Positions 41,787 through 50,584 of a DNA stretch of 64,000 nucleotides are shown here, piece by piece. This DNA comes from an uncultured Eubacteriales bacterium (GTDB lineage: Bacteria > Bacillota > Clostridia > Peptostreptococcales > Anaerovoracaceae). The stretch's first letter is position 1, and every line of letters begins with the position of its first letter. The stretch spans positions 23,874-87,873 of the forward strand of contig CACYLW010000012.1 in assembly GCA_902775345.1 (NCBI GenBank), read 5' to 3'. A program made the translations under genes and the position numbers. The notes beneath the pieces are model-generated. The model saw only the letters and a program-made list of their open reading frames with translations. It was not told where the DNA came from and searched no databases.

Positions 41787-44063
41787 TCAGTGGATGCAGT
41801 CGCATGGAACCGGTACACTCGGGAATCTCATGCGAAGCTCATTCAGTCTCTCGATCGTAACAGGCTCGCCCTCGCGTCTTCCGCATCTCGGGCAGACATC
41901 ATCGATAACTCCCGTATATCCGCAGACCGGGTCTCTGTCTACCGGATGGTTGACCGAACCGTATCCGACACCTGCTTCCTTCATGTATCTGATGACAGAT
42001 TCGAAAGCCTCAGGGTTCTTCGCGGTATCTCCGTCGAGTTCAACATAGCTGATGTGGCCTGCATTTGTAAGATCGTGGTAAGGCGCCTCGATAGCGATCT
42101 TCTCGAAAGCTCCGATCGGATAGTATACAGGAACGTGGAACGAGTTGGTGTAGTAGTCCCTGTCTGTGATTCCAGGCAGCTTGCCGTACTTTTCTCTGTC
42201 GATCTTTACGAATCTTCCGGAAAGTCCCTCAGCCGGTGTAGCCAGCAGTGTGAAGTTGAGGCCCGTCTCAGCGCTCTTTCTGTCGCAGACTTCTCTCATG
42301 TGCTTGATGATCTCAAACGCCTGCTCTCTTGCTCTCTCATCTTCACCGTGGTGCTTTCCTGTCAGAGCCTTCATTGTCTCGGCAAGTCCGATGAATCCGA
42401 TCGAAAGTGTGCCGTTCTTGAGGATCTCAGCGACACTGTCATCCGGTCCGATATTGTCGGAGTCGATCCAGATCCCCTGTCCCATCAGGAACGGATAGTT
42501 GCGGCCCTTCTTGCTGCACTGGATCTTAAATCTGTGGAGCAGCTGTCTGGCAACGAGATCCATCATTGCGTCGAGTTTCCTGTAGAATACATCGAAGTCC
42601 CTGTTCGACTCTATGGCGAGTCTAGGCAGGTTGATCGATGTGAACGAGAGGTTTCCTCTGCCGCATACTACAGCCTTTGTAGGGTCATAGTTGTTGGCCA
42701 TTACTCTCGTGCGGCATCCCATGTAAGCAACTTCTGAGTTGTAGTCGCCCGGCTTGTAGAACTTCTTGTTGAACGGAGCATCGAGGAAGCTGAAGTTAGG
42801 GAACAGCCTCTTTGCGCTGCATCTTATAGCCAGCTTGAAGAGATCATAGTTAGGATCCCCTTCGTTGTAGTTGACGCCCTCTTTTACCTTGAAGATCGAA
42901 ACCGGGAAGATAGGTGTTTCGCCGTTTCCGAGACCTGCCTCTGTAGCGAGCAGGAAGTTCTTGATGACCATGCGGCCTTCAGGAGTCGTGTCAGTACCGA
43001 AGTTTACCGAACTGAACGGAACCTGCGCGCCCGCTCTGGAGTTCATGGTGTTGAGGTTGTGGATGAGAGCCTCCATTGCCTGGTAAGTCATCTTGTCAGT
43101 CCTTGCCCATGCCGCCTCTGCAGCCTGAGCGCTGCATCTTACCAGCTGCTCTCTGGTGAGTCCACCGGCCCAGCCCGTCTTATCGAGCCACTCGCCCAGC
43201 ACTTCGCCGTACGATCCGTTGGTCGCAAGTGTCGGAGCCGGTGCCTCGGCTCTGATCTTCTCAGAGATAGCCTTCGCGTCCGGATATGCTGCGTCGAGCT
43301 TTGCAGCGATGATCTCGGTAAGCGCGGAGAAGAATTCCTTTATATATGTTCTTGCTACGCCCGGAGCCATCGCATAGTCGAAGTTAGGTACCGACTGGCC
43401 GCCGTGCATCTCGTTCTGGTTGGCCTGGATCGCGATGCATGCCAGTGAAGCATAGCTCATGATCGACTGCGGCTCTCTGAGGTAGCCGTGGCCCGTGCAG
43501 AAACCGTCCTTGAAGAGCTTTATCAGGTCGATCTGGCAGCATGTCTCGGTGAGCATGTAGAAGTCCTTGTCGTGGATATGGATGTCACCGTTGATGTGAG
43601 CCTTGGCGATGTCTTTCGGAAGCACGTAGTTGTCTACAAAGTACTTGGCGCCTTCCGAACCATACTTGAGCATGGTTCCCATCGATGTGTCACCGTCGAT
43701 GTTGGCGTTTTCTCTCTTGATGTCTGCATCCTTTGAGTAAGAATAAGTAAGTTCGTTGTAGATGTTCATCAGATCCGATTCAGCTTCACGGATCTTCGCG
43801 TGCTCAGCGCGGTAAAGGATGTAAGCCTTTGCGGTCTTTTCCCAGTCATACTTGATGAGCATTGCCTCGACGATATCCTGTACCTGCTCTACAGTACATG
43901 TCTCGCCGTCAAGCTGCTCTACGACTTTCTTTGTGAGATAGGTGAAGTCGATGCTAGTCATCCTCTCGCCGTCTACAGCCTTGTTCGCTGCGTAGATAGC
44001 GTTGAAGATCTTAGACTCATCGAACGGCATCTCCTTGCCGTCTCTCTTGATAATGCTTTTCAT
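41787..44063 (-). CDS. nrdD: Anaerobic ribonucleotide reductase NrdD lacking the radical domain
   Basis: A 758-residue class III reductase that makes deoxynucleotides from NTPs without oxygen. An ATP-cone occupies residues 1-95 (MKSIIKRDGKEMPFDESKIF). The barrel contains GDIHIHDKDFYMLTETCCQI and QNEMHGGQSVPNFDYAMAPG. Near the C-terminus are DPVCGYTGVIDDVCPRCGRR, part of the zinc knuckle, with one Cys apparently replaced by Asp. After this it reads TIERLNELRMRFPSVPVPCD and stops. The RxxGYL radical segment is absent; it is encoded separately 167 bases downstream. NrdR boxes precede it. Confidence 0.93.
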   Translation of the reverse strand: MKSIIKRDGKEMPFDESKIFNAIYAANKAVDGERMTSIDFTYLTKKVVEQLDGETCTVEQVQDIVEAMLIKYDWEKTAKAYILYRAEHAKIREAESDLMNIYNELTYSYSKDADIKRENANIDGDTSMGTMLKYGSEGAKYFVDNYVLPKDIAKAHINGDIHIHDKDFYMLTETCCQIDLIKLFKDGFCTGHGYLREPQSIMSYASLACIAIQANQNEMHGGQSVPNFDYAMAPGVARTYIKEFFSALTEIIAAKLDAAYPDAKAISEKIRAEAPAPTLATNGSYGEVLGEWLDKTGWAGGLTREQLVRCSAQAAEAAWARTDKMTYQAMEALIHNLNTMNSRAGAQVPFSSVNFGTDTTPEGRMVIKNFLLATEAGLGNGETPIFPVSIFKVKEGVNYNEGDPNYDLFKLAIRCSAKRLFPNFSFLDAPFNKKFYKPGDYNSEVAYMGCRTRVMANNYDPTKAVVCGRGNLSFTSINLPRLAIESNRDFDVFYRKLDAMMDLVARQLLHRFKIQCSKKGRNYPFLMGQGIWIDSDNIGPDDSVAEILKNGTLSIGFIGLAETMKALTGKHHGEDERAREQAFEIIKHMREVCDRKSAETGLNFTLLATPAEGLSGRFVKIDREKYGKLPGITDRDYYTNSFHVPVYYPIGAFEKIAIEAPYHDLTNAGHISYVELDGDTAKNPEAFESVIRYMKEAGVGYGSVNHPVDRDPVCGYTGVIDDVCPRCGRREGEPVTIERLNELRMRFPSVPVPCDCIH

Positions 44064-44206
44064 GATTGTTCTCTCCGTTGGATTGTATATATATAGTTTT
44101 TTTTAAGTATTATCTTTATTTATGTAACGGGCGCCGCATGCCCTGAATTTTCATGCCTTTCACGCGCTTTCAGTTTTGAGGCGTAAAAAATAGCGTTCCT
44201 TTCCGA

Positions 44207-44253
44207 ACACTATATATTGTAGTCATGGCTCTATTATGTGTCAATATATTGTT
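44207..44253 (-). promoter_or_regulatory. Tandem NrdR boxes
   Basis: ACACTATATATTGT (44207-44220) matches the NrdR box consensus. A second, TGTCAATATATTGTTA (about 44238-44253), lies with its centre 33 bp away, three helical turns. Paired NrdR boxes at this spacing are the usual repressor site upstream of nrd operons. A third weak match lies near 41693-41712. Confidence 0.8.
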
Positions 44254-44370
44254 ATGTACTTTTTAATGTTTTTTAGTGCGAACCAGCTGCAATTGCCCTC
44301 CTTTTGCAGTCCTCAGCACCTTGTATCAGGGCTTTAAAACGGGTATCATTTCTTTCAGAGGAGAATAATC

Positions 44371-45285
44371 ATGTATAAGTTACACAAGGTCAGAGATATA
44401 GATATAATCGGCGTTCAGATCGACTTTGGCGCATCACAGAAAGGCGTTGCGATGGGACCGCTTGCCATCCGCTATGCAGGTGTAAGGGAGGATCTCCGCA
44501 AGATGGGCTACACGGTCCTCGATAAAGGCGACATAATCCCTCCGCCTGACGGTATGAGCCTTCGCCACATGATCCGCTTCGAGCAGGTGAACGCCACCAA
44601 CAGGCAGCTCTATGAGGCAGTCTATGAGACTCTTTCGAAAGGTCATTTCCCTCTCGTTCTCGGAGGCGATCACAGCATAGCTGCGGGAAGCGTCTCCGCT
44701 GTCGCCAAGCACTATGAGCCTGAAGGCGAGATCGGCGTGATCTGGATAGACGCTCACGGCGACTGGAACGACGACAAGTCAACGCTCAGCGGCAACATGC
44801 ACGGCATGCCCTATTCGGCAATCTGCGGGTGGGGTCCTTCAAGCATGGTGAACTTCGGGCAGACGCCTCACTACGTTCCGACTGCTCACTGCGTGCAGGT
44901 AGGCGGTCACGATTTCGACGAGCCTGAAGCTGCCCGCATGAAGGAGGCCGGCATGAACGTATTCCCTATGGGCGATATCGACAGACGCGGCATGCACGAG
45001 GTGATGAAAGACGCCATCCGTATAGCTGGCGAAGGTACGGTCGGCATACACCTCAGTTTCGATGTTGATGCCATCACCCCGGAATACGCGCCCGGTACGG
45101 GAACGCCGGTACCTAACGGGATCACCGCAAGAGAAGCTTTCCTCGCCGTAGAGATGCTGGCTGACTCCGGCAAGCTCCTCTCGATGGATCTTGTTGAAGT
45201 CAACCCTATCCTCGATGAGCGCAATAAGACAGGGCAGCTCGCCTCCGATCTCATACAGCTCGCGCTCGGCAGAAAATTCTACTGA
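44371..45285 (+). CDS. rocF: Arginase
   Basis: A 304-residue manganese ureohydrolase. The metal-site motifs are LGGDHSIAAGSVSAV, GVIWIDAHGDWNDD and LSFDVDAITPEYAPGTGTPV. The loop with GAS-QKGVAMGPLAIRYAG fits arginase better than agmatinase. It splits arginine into ornithine and urea. GAGGAG lies upstream. It is a single gene facing away from nrdD. Confidence 0.9.
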   Translation: MYKLHKVRDIDIIGVQIDFGASQKGVAMGPLAIRYAGVREDLRKMGYTVLDKGDIIPPPDGMSLRHMIRFEQVNATNRQLYEAVYETLSKGHFPLVLGGDHSIAAGSVSAVAKHYEPEGEIGVIWIDAHGDWNDDKSTLSGNMHGMPYSAICGWGPSSMVNFGQTPHYVPTAHCVQVGGHDFDEPEAARMKEAGMNVFPMGDIDRRGMHEVMKDAIRIAGEGTVGIHLSFDVDAITPEYAPGTGTPVPNGITAREAFLAVEMLADSGKLLSMDLVEVNPILDERNKTGQLASDLIQLALGRKFY

Positions 45286-45341
45286 CGATTTGTTGCCCTT
45301 TTCTCGTGTTAACGTTGATAATAGTGCAAGGTTAACAGTTG

Positions 45342-45350
45342 TGATATAAT
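45342..45350 (+). promoter_or_regulatory. Extended -10 promoter of the DUF1508 gene
   Basis: TGATATAAT is a consensus extended -10 element about 50 bases before the DUF1508 start. The -35 region (GTGCAA near 45324) is weak, as is usual for extended -10 promoters. Confidence 0.5.
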
Positions 45351-45399
45351 GAAGCCAGACTCAAGTCAGGCGGCGTCACAGAGAAAGGGGAACGATAAC

Positions 45400-45768
45400 A
45401 TGGGGAAATATGTAGTTAAAAAGACCGGCACAGGCATCAAATTTGACCTTAAGGCAGGTAACGGCGAGGTCATCGCAAACTCTGAAGTATACAAAAGCAA
45501 AGCTGCATGCCTGAACGGCATCGAAAGCGTTAAGAAAAACGCTCCTGTCGCGGCAGTCGAAGACCAGACTGTTGAGGGCTTCGAGAAGTGCAAACACCCT
45601 AAGTTCGAAGTATATGTAGACAAAGCAGGAGAATTCAGATTCCGTCTCAAAGCCAAAAACGGCGAGATCATTGCAACAGGCGAAGGCTACAAGGCTAAGA
45701 AGAGCTGTCTGAACGGCATTGAGAGCATCCGCAAGAATGCAGATTCAGAGGTCATCGAAGAAGAATAG
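45400..45768 (+). CDS. DUF1508 (YegP-like) protein
   Basis: A 122-residue protein with two DUF1508 repeats: FDLKAGNGEVIANSEVYKSK (about residues 11-40) and FRLKAKNGEIIATGEGYKAK (about 76-105), each followed by x-CLNGIESxxKNA. The function of YegP proteins is unknown. The ATG at 45400 is preferred since it has AAGGGG upstream. An upstream in-frame start at 45349 overlaps the promoter. A terminator follows. Confidence 0.9.
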   Translation: MGKYVVKKTGTGIKFDLKAGNGEVIANSEVYKSKAACLNGIESVKKNAPVAAVEDQTVEGFEKCKHPKFEVYVDKAGEFRFRLKAKNGEIIATGEGYKAKKSCLNGIESIRKNADSEVIEEE

Positions 45769-45788
45769 AAAACACAGCATCAGCAACG

Positions 45789-45822
45789 AAGAGGCTGCCA
45801 CATATTGGCAGTCTCTTTTTTT
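45789..45822 (+). terminator. Terminator after the DUF1508 gene
   Basis: AAGAGGCTGCCA CATAT TGGCAGTCTCTT forms a 12-bp stem with one mismatch, followed by seven T. Confidence 0.85.
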
Positions 45823-45963
45823 AACAAACATGCAGGTGTCTGATGAACAAATTGAGTAATATGCTTAGCGGATGAGGATGAGGATGACGAATTATATCTT
45901 AAAAGACTTTTTCAAGATGTATTTGAGATAAAGGACACTTTTAAGGACACTCTCACACAAGAA

Positions 45964-45991
45964 AAGAGACTACCTTTTCAGATAGTCTCTT
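45964..45991 (-). terminator. Terminator after the rubrerythrin gene
   Basis: Read leftwards, AAGAGACTA and TAGTCTCTT form a 9-bp stem followed by TTTTCTT, 30 bases after the rubrerythrin stop. The stretch between this and 45823 holds no gene I can support. Confidence 0.8.
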
Positions 45992-46020
45992 CGTAAAGCC
46001 TTGAAAATCGGCACTTATAT

Positions 46021-46563
46021 TTATCCGAAATACCTCTTCAGAAGACCAGCAAATGCCTTGCCGTGTCTTGCCTCGTCTCTTGCCATCTCATGAACTGTAT
46101 CGTGAATAGCATCGAGGTTCTGCTCTTTAGCCTTCTTAGCGAGCATGAACTTGCCGAGTGTTGCGCCGTTCTCAGCTTCTACTCTCATTCTGAGGTTCTT
46201 CTCTGTGCTGTCTGTCAGAACTTCACCGAGGAGCTCTGCGAACTTAGCTGCGTGCTCTGCCTCTTCAAAAGCAGCGGTCTTCCAGTACTCACCGATCTCA
46301 GGATAGCCTTCTCTGAAAGCTACTCTGGACATTGCGAGATACATACCAACTTCACTGCACTCGCCCTCGAAGTTTGCTCTGAGATCTGCGATGATTTCAG
46401 GATCTACTCCCTGTGCAACGCCGAGAACATGCTCAGCAGCCCATGTCATCTCTTCTTCCTGCTTGATGAACTTCTCTGCAGGAACCTTGCATACAGGGCA
46501 CTTTTCAGGAGGTGTATCTCCTTCATGAACATAACCGCATACACTGCATACCCATTTTGCCAT
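46021..46563 (-). CDS. Rubredoxin-first rubrerythrin
   Basis: A 180-residue peroxide-reducing iron protein. The rubredoxin domain is N-terminal ([20 protein letters not shown], then VCKVP), and the diiron ferritin-like domain follows, with [23 protein letters not shown] and [16 protein letters not shown]. The order is reversed relative to classical rubrerythrin, as in the clostridial oxygen-induced form. It protects an anaerobe from peroxide and oxygen. Confidence 0.93.
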   Translation of the reverse strand: MAKWVCSVCGYVHEGDTPPEKCPVCKVPAEKFIKQEEEMTWAAEHVLGVAQGVDPEIIADLRANFEGECSEVGMYLAMSRVAFREGYPEIGEYWKTAAFEEAEHAAKFAELLGEVLTDSTEKNLRMRVEAENGATLGKFMLAKKAKEQNLDAIHDTVHEMARDEARHGKAFAGLLKRYFG

Positions 46564-46795
46564 AATATTTTCCTCCTTTGGAATAATGAATTTCGTCTTT
46601 ACCGGAGCATCCCTGCTCTTCTACTCAACGATGTAATATTACCACAAACCGTTAACATCTTGCATCGTTTTATGTACAATTTCGACACTATTTTTATATT
46701 CGAATTGTTAACCGCTTCTTAATTGAATAACGATAGCAAATATGATATTGTTTTTATGGGAATAGCAACTAATCCGCGAATAAGGAGAAACGGAT

Positions 46796-47194
46796 ATGAA
46801 GATCCAGCAATCTGCAGAAGATTATCTGGAAGCGATGCTCGTGCTTCAGGAAAAGCACGGTTACATACGCTCCATAGATATAGCTAAATACCTCGGCGTC
46901 ACCAAGCCCAGCGTCTCATATGCTGTCAAGCGCCTCAGAGAGAGCGGTTATATCAATATGAACGCCAATGGCCCGATAACACTGGCGCCGGCAGGCTACA
47001 AGATCGCAAAGAGGATATATGAAAGACACAAGGCTCTTACGGCATTCCTCATAAAACTTGGTGTGAGTGACGAGCAGGCTGAAGAAGACGCCTGCAAGAT
47101 AGAGCACGTGATCTCACATGAGACCTATGTTGCCATTTGTGATTATGTTAATGAAGGAAACGAAGAAAAACTGGGCAACTACGATTTCGAATAG
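46796..47194 (+). CDS. DtxR/MntR-family metal-dependent regulator
   Basis: A 132-residue metal-sensing repressor. The HTH is SIDIAKYLGVTKPSVSYAVK (about residues 22-41), then RLRESGYINMNANGPITLAP. The metal/dimer domain has the KRIYERHKALTAFLIKLGVS and EHVISHETY motifs typical of MntR. Manganese is more likely than iron, but not certain. It faces away from rubrerythrin; the 232-bp gap between them should hold both promoters. Confidence 0.88.
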   Translation: MKIQQSAEDYLEAMLVLQEKHGYIRSIDIAKYLGVTKPSVSYAVKRLRESGYINMNANGPITLAPAGYKIAKRIYERHKALTAFLIKLGVSDEQAEEDACKIEHVISHETYVAICDYVNEGNEEKLGNYDFE

Positions 47195-47228
47195 CCGGGG
47201 GTTTCAATCCCGCGAAAGCATAATAAAC

Positions 47229-47252
47229 CGCCCTGCCGCTTGCGGCAGGGCG
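47229..47252 (+). terminator. Terminator between mntR-like and divIVA genes
   Basis: CGCCCTGCC GCTTGC GGCAGGGCG is a 9-bp GC-rich stem followed by TATTTTTA. Convergent genes lie on both sides. Confidence 0.8.
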
Positions 47253-47272
47253 TATTTTTATGCTCTTATCAA

Positions 47273-47956
47273 TTATTTGAGGATGATAGTGTTATCAATA
47301 GCCGAAGCATCCTCTGCGATCGCTTTCAGTCCGTCCGAAAGGTCAGAGACTGTAGCGTGCTCAAGGTCTGTCACAGGAACGCTGAAATCTGCATTAACAG
47401 GAGCTGCGTCATCGATCTTGTCCATGATGATCGTCGGAGCTTTGCTTACAGCATCCTCTGCAGGTTCCTCCACTTCAGGGAGTTCAACCTCATCAGCAAG
47501 ATCTCTGATGATGTCAAAGTCGTCGCCATCGAGACGCGCGAGCTCTGCCTGGAGCATCTTGCGGAAGTTACCTTTGAGTCTTCTTACCTTTGCGCTCAGG
47601 AGCTCATGCTCGTCGTTCAGCTTTCTTACATTTACCTTAGCATCGAGAAGCATGTTTTCTGCCTCGAGCTCAGCATCTCTCATCATGAGCTCGGCTCTTC
47701 TCTCAGCGCTTGCGGAGATGTCGGCCATGAGCTTCTTTGCTGTCTCAAGAGTCTCGACCATTGCGTTGTCGTCCTTTTGAGCTTCTTCGAGCTGCTTCTC
47801 GAGAGCTTTGATCTTGTGCGCCATCGATCTGTTGTCGTTGAGCACCTTCTCATAATCGGCTACTATAATATCCAGGAACTCGTCTACCTCTCTGGAATTA
47901 TATCCCTTCTTATCACGGCTGAATTCTTTCTTATCAATATCAATCGGCATTATCAT
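47273..47956 (-). CDS. DivIVA-domain protein
   Basis: A 227-residue coiled-coil protein of the DivIVA/GpsB family that marks cell poles and septum. The N-terminal motif IDIDKKEFSRDKKGYNSREV and DEFLDIIVADYEKVL is the membrane-binding signature. A long coiled coil (about residues 45-140) follows, then an acidic tail (PEVEEPAEDA). It follows sepF by 60 bases in a division cluster. Confidence 0.88.
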   Translation of the reverse strand: MIMPIDIDKKEFSRDKKGYNSREVDEFLDIIVADYEKVLNDNRSMAHKIKALEKQLEEAQKDDNAMVETLETAKKLMADISASAERRAELMMRDAELEAENMLLDAKVNVRKLNDEHELLSAKVRRLKGNFRKMLQAELARLDGDDFDIIRDLADEVELPEVEEPAEDAVSKAPTIIMDKIDDAAPVNADFSVPVTDLEHATVSDLSDGLKAIAEDASAIDNTIILK

Positions 47957-48016
47957 AGTGTCTGCACCTCTTCTTTCCTCTTGAATTATCTGACTTTATC
48001 TGTTTAATGGAACTGA

Positions 48017-48583
48017 TTATTTCCACGGACTTTCTTTTACTGCAGGCTTGCCGGCCTCTGTGGCCCTGTCTACCATTGCTTTAATGTTAACATTATGAGG
48101 AGCAAAAAGGTAGATATTCTGGTTGATTCTCTGGATGCTGCCCTTGAGAGCGTAGGTCGCTCCGCTGAGGAAGTCGAACATCTTGCGCGCGAGATCTGTC
48201 TCGACCTTTTCGAGGTTGATGATCACCGGCTTGTTCGCTCTGAGATTATCGATCAGCTTGCGGCATTCGTCTATATTCTTAGGCTCGATCACCACCATTC
48301 TGAACGCGCCAGAGTCATTGCGCGATATCTTGTCCACCGGTTCCTTGTTTTCTATGAACTTCTGCGGCGGTGCAACCTCACTGAATGCGTGCGGGCTGAT
48401 CCCTGTCTTGAGAGGCGGTTCCGGAGCAGCAGCTGCAGCAGCAACTGCTGATGATGATGGAGCTGCAGATCCTCTCAGCTCATTCTTGTAAGCATCGATC
48501 TCTTCCTGAGAGATGTTATCGTAGTCGTCATCATACTCGTCTGTGATTCCGACCAGGTCTTTCATTTTATCCATGAAACCCAT
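48017..48583 (-). CDS. sepF: Cell-division protein SepF
   Basis: A 188-residue SepF protein, which tethers FtsZ to the membrane. The N-terminal amphipathic MGFMDKMKDLVGITDE, a flexible Ala/Ser-rich linker (SSSAVAAAAAAPEPP) and the C-terminal ring-forming domain (MVVIEPKNIDECRKLIDNLR, then PVIINLEKVE, FLSGATYAL) are all present. It is 17 bases after yggS. Confidence 0.93.
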   Translation of the reverse strand: MGFMDKMKDLVGITDEYDDDYDNISQEEIDAYKNELRGSAAPSSSAVAAAAAAPEPPLKTGISPHAFSEVAPPQKFIENKEPVDKISRNDSGAFRMVVIEPKNIDECRKLIDNLRANKPVIINLEKVETDLARKMFDFLSGATYALKGSIQRINQNIYLFAPHNVNIKAMVDRATEAGKPAVKESPWK

Positions 48584-48600
48584 TTTGCCTTTTTCCTCCT

Positions 48601-49299
48601 CTATCTGTAATTGCGCGGTCCGAATATCGAACTGCCGACTCTGACTATAGTTGCTCCCTCTTCGATCGCTACTTCGAAGTCACCCGACATTCCCATGGAG
48701 AGTTCTGTCGGAGCAAACCTCTCAGCCGGAAGCTCCCAGCTCTTCATCTCTTCGAAGAGCTCCGCGGCTTCCCTGAAGTACGGTCTTGAGTCCTCAGGCT
48801 CCGCTGCGATCGGCGGTATGCACATGATGCCGCACACTCTGACATTGGAGCATTCTTCCGTTATTTCCGTTACGAGCTGCTTAAGATCAGCTGCGGCTAT
48901 ACCGGATTTTGTCTCCTCCATCGCGGAGTTGATCTCGATCAGCACGTCCATCCTGATGCCCGCTCCCGCGGCACGCTTGTCTATCTCGCGGGCGAGCTTC
49001 AGCGAATCGACGGAGTGGATCATTACGACCCTGTCGATCACCTGCTTCACCTTGTTTGTCTGCAGGTGGCCTATGAGATGCCATCTGACCGGACTGACAT
49101 CCTCATACTTTTCCAGAAGCTCCTGTACGCGGTTCTCGCCTATGTCGGTCGCGCCTGCCGCGATCGCTTCATTTATCTCCGAAGCAGAATGCGTCTTGGT
49201 TACCGCTACGAGCCTCACATCAGCGGGATCTCTGCCGCTTCTCACAGCAGCAGCATCTGCCCGTCTTTTTACTTCTGTATATCTTTCACCAATTGTCAT
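48601..49299 (-). CDS. YggS-family PLP homeostasis protein
   Basis: A 232-residue PLP-binding protein of the YggS/PROSC family. The PLP Lys lies in VRLVAVTKTHSASEI. GATDIGENRVQELLEKY and RWHLIGHLQTNKVK are conserved, and LSMGMSGDFEVAIEEGAT closes the pocket. It keeps free PLP in balance. Its start overlaps the HlyD-like gene by 4 bases. In Firmicutes yggS (ylmE) is normally next to sepF, as here. Confidence 0.93.
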   Translation of the reverse strand: MTIGERYTEVKRRADAAAVRSGRDPADVRLVAVTKTHSASEINEAIAAGATDIGENRVQELLEKYEDVSPVRWHLIGHLQTNKVKQVIDRVVMIHSVDSLKLAREIDKRAAGAGIRMDVLIEINSAMEETKSGIAAADLKQLVTEITEECSNVRVCGIMCIPPIAAEPEDSRPYFREAAELFEEMKSWELPAERFAPTELSMGMSGDFEVAIEEGATIVRVGSSIFGPRNYR

Positions 49300-50534
49300 T
49301 GCTTTGTATCAGTTTTATCTTCCTTGCTCTTTTTCAGGCTCGCTATGTCTTCTTCCGAAGGCTCTGCGATCACCTCGTCATAAGTACCTATGGTCTCAAC
49401 ATAGTTGCCGCCCTCATCTACATAAATGTCGGAGTAGACCACGCACTTCGTACCGTCGTCAGCTTTTGCCCTTACCGGAGTGAACACGTGCTCCCCCAGC
49501 TTATTGACGACGAACACGCCTCTCTTGCCGTCCGGAGCCTCAACTATGCTTGCGTCCTCAAGGACCAGGCCCTCGGCGCTTTCCACGGTAACCTTGGTGT
49601 CGAGATTGCGTATCTCAAGGAATCCGTCAAAGAAAGTCTTGCATGTCAGTGTGATCCTTGTGCTTTTACCTTCGTCTCTTACTTCCCTTACCGTGACCGG
49701 TACGTTCTCACCATTGACTTCTATATAGACGGTCTCGCCTTCCGTGTACTTGGCCGCGGCGTCTTTCTTCAAGTAGTACACGAGATACCACTTTCTGTTG
49801 CGCACGATCTTGAATACAGGAAAGTCTTTTCCGCAGCTTCTTGACTCGACCTTAACAGCCTTGCGGCCTGTAAGTTCTTTCAGATCATCCTTATTGAGAC
49901 TCTCGATAGCCTTTGTACTGAGTCTTGCCTCTGCTCCATCCACATAGTAGCTGACATAGCCGGCTGTGCGTGTGCTGCCGTCTTCGGTGACTGAATACTC
50001 ATCACCAAGATCTGCCATGATGCCGGCGTACTTGCCAAGACTGTCATATCTCGGATCCTGCGATGCGGTTTCTTCAGTCTTCTTATCTGTGCTCTTCTTG
50101 TCACCGGTCTTCTTGTCCGTGCTCTTCTTGTCTTTGTTTTCAGAAGATTTATCTTTCGACGCGGCAGTGTCCTTGTCATCTGCTTTATCAGCATCGGAGT
50201 TCTCGCCTGCAGCTCCCAGATCAAACGAATCCGATTCCGTCGGCGTGAGTTCTACGACCTTGCTGCCGACATTTACGAGTCTGTTGCTGTCAGCGATCCT
50301 GTTGATACTGCTTTTCTGCGCCGCGACATATACTCTTTCGTCTCTCACAATAAAAGCAGAGACCTCGTCAGCGACGTCTATTTTGCCATGTTCCGCTATA
50401 TAGGTCCTTTCGAACATGCCGATGACTGAAGGTACGACATAGAGCGCTATACAACACAATGCGACAAGTCCTACATATACCAGGAACGCAACTATCCACT
50501 TTTTGTTAAATAGCCCTCTTCGATTGGTTTCCAT
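49296..50534 (-). CDS. HlyD-like membrane protein in the division cluster
   Basis: A 412-residue protein with one N-terminal membrane helix (WIVAFLVYVGLVALCCIALY), then a HlyD-like adaptor fold. A low-complexity stretch of Lys, Asp, Ser and Thr (about residues 105-165, with repeated DKKSTDKKTGDKK-type units) is inserted near the first biotinyl-like hairpin. Similar proteins are common next to ylmE in Clostridia. No partner transporter is near, so a cell-envelope or division role is possible. The function is not known. Confidence 0.7.
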   Translation of the reverse strand: METNRRGLFNKKWIVAFLVYVGLVALCCIALYVVPSVIGMFERTYIAEHGKIDVADEVSAFIVRDERVYVAAQKSSINRIADSNRLVNVGSKVVELTPTESDSFDLGAAGENSDADKADDKDTAASKDKSSENKDKKSTDKKTGDKKSTDKKTEETASQDPRYDSLGKYAGIMADLGDEYSVTEDGSTRTAGYVSYYVDGAEARLSTKAIESLNKDDLKELTGRKAVKVESRSCGKDFPVFKIVRNRKWYLVYYLKKDAAAKYTEGETVYIEVNGENVPVTVREVRDEGKSTRITLTCKTFFDGFLEIRNLDTKVTVESAEGLVLEDASIVEAPDGKRGVFVVNKLGEHVFTPVRAKADDGTKCVVYSDIYVDEGGNYVETIGTYDEVIAEPSEEDIASLKKSKEDKTDTKQ

Positions 50535-50584
50535 AGTTCAGAAAGATTATACAACAAAAAAGTGTATATTTTGTGATTGCGTTT

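Noticed and set aside
45823-45963. Possible small gene beginning ATGAACAAATTGAG
   Set aside because: The frame ends after 10 codons, and nothing else in the stretch has a start, a ribosome-binding site and useful length.
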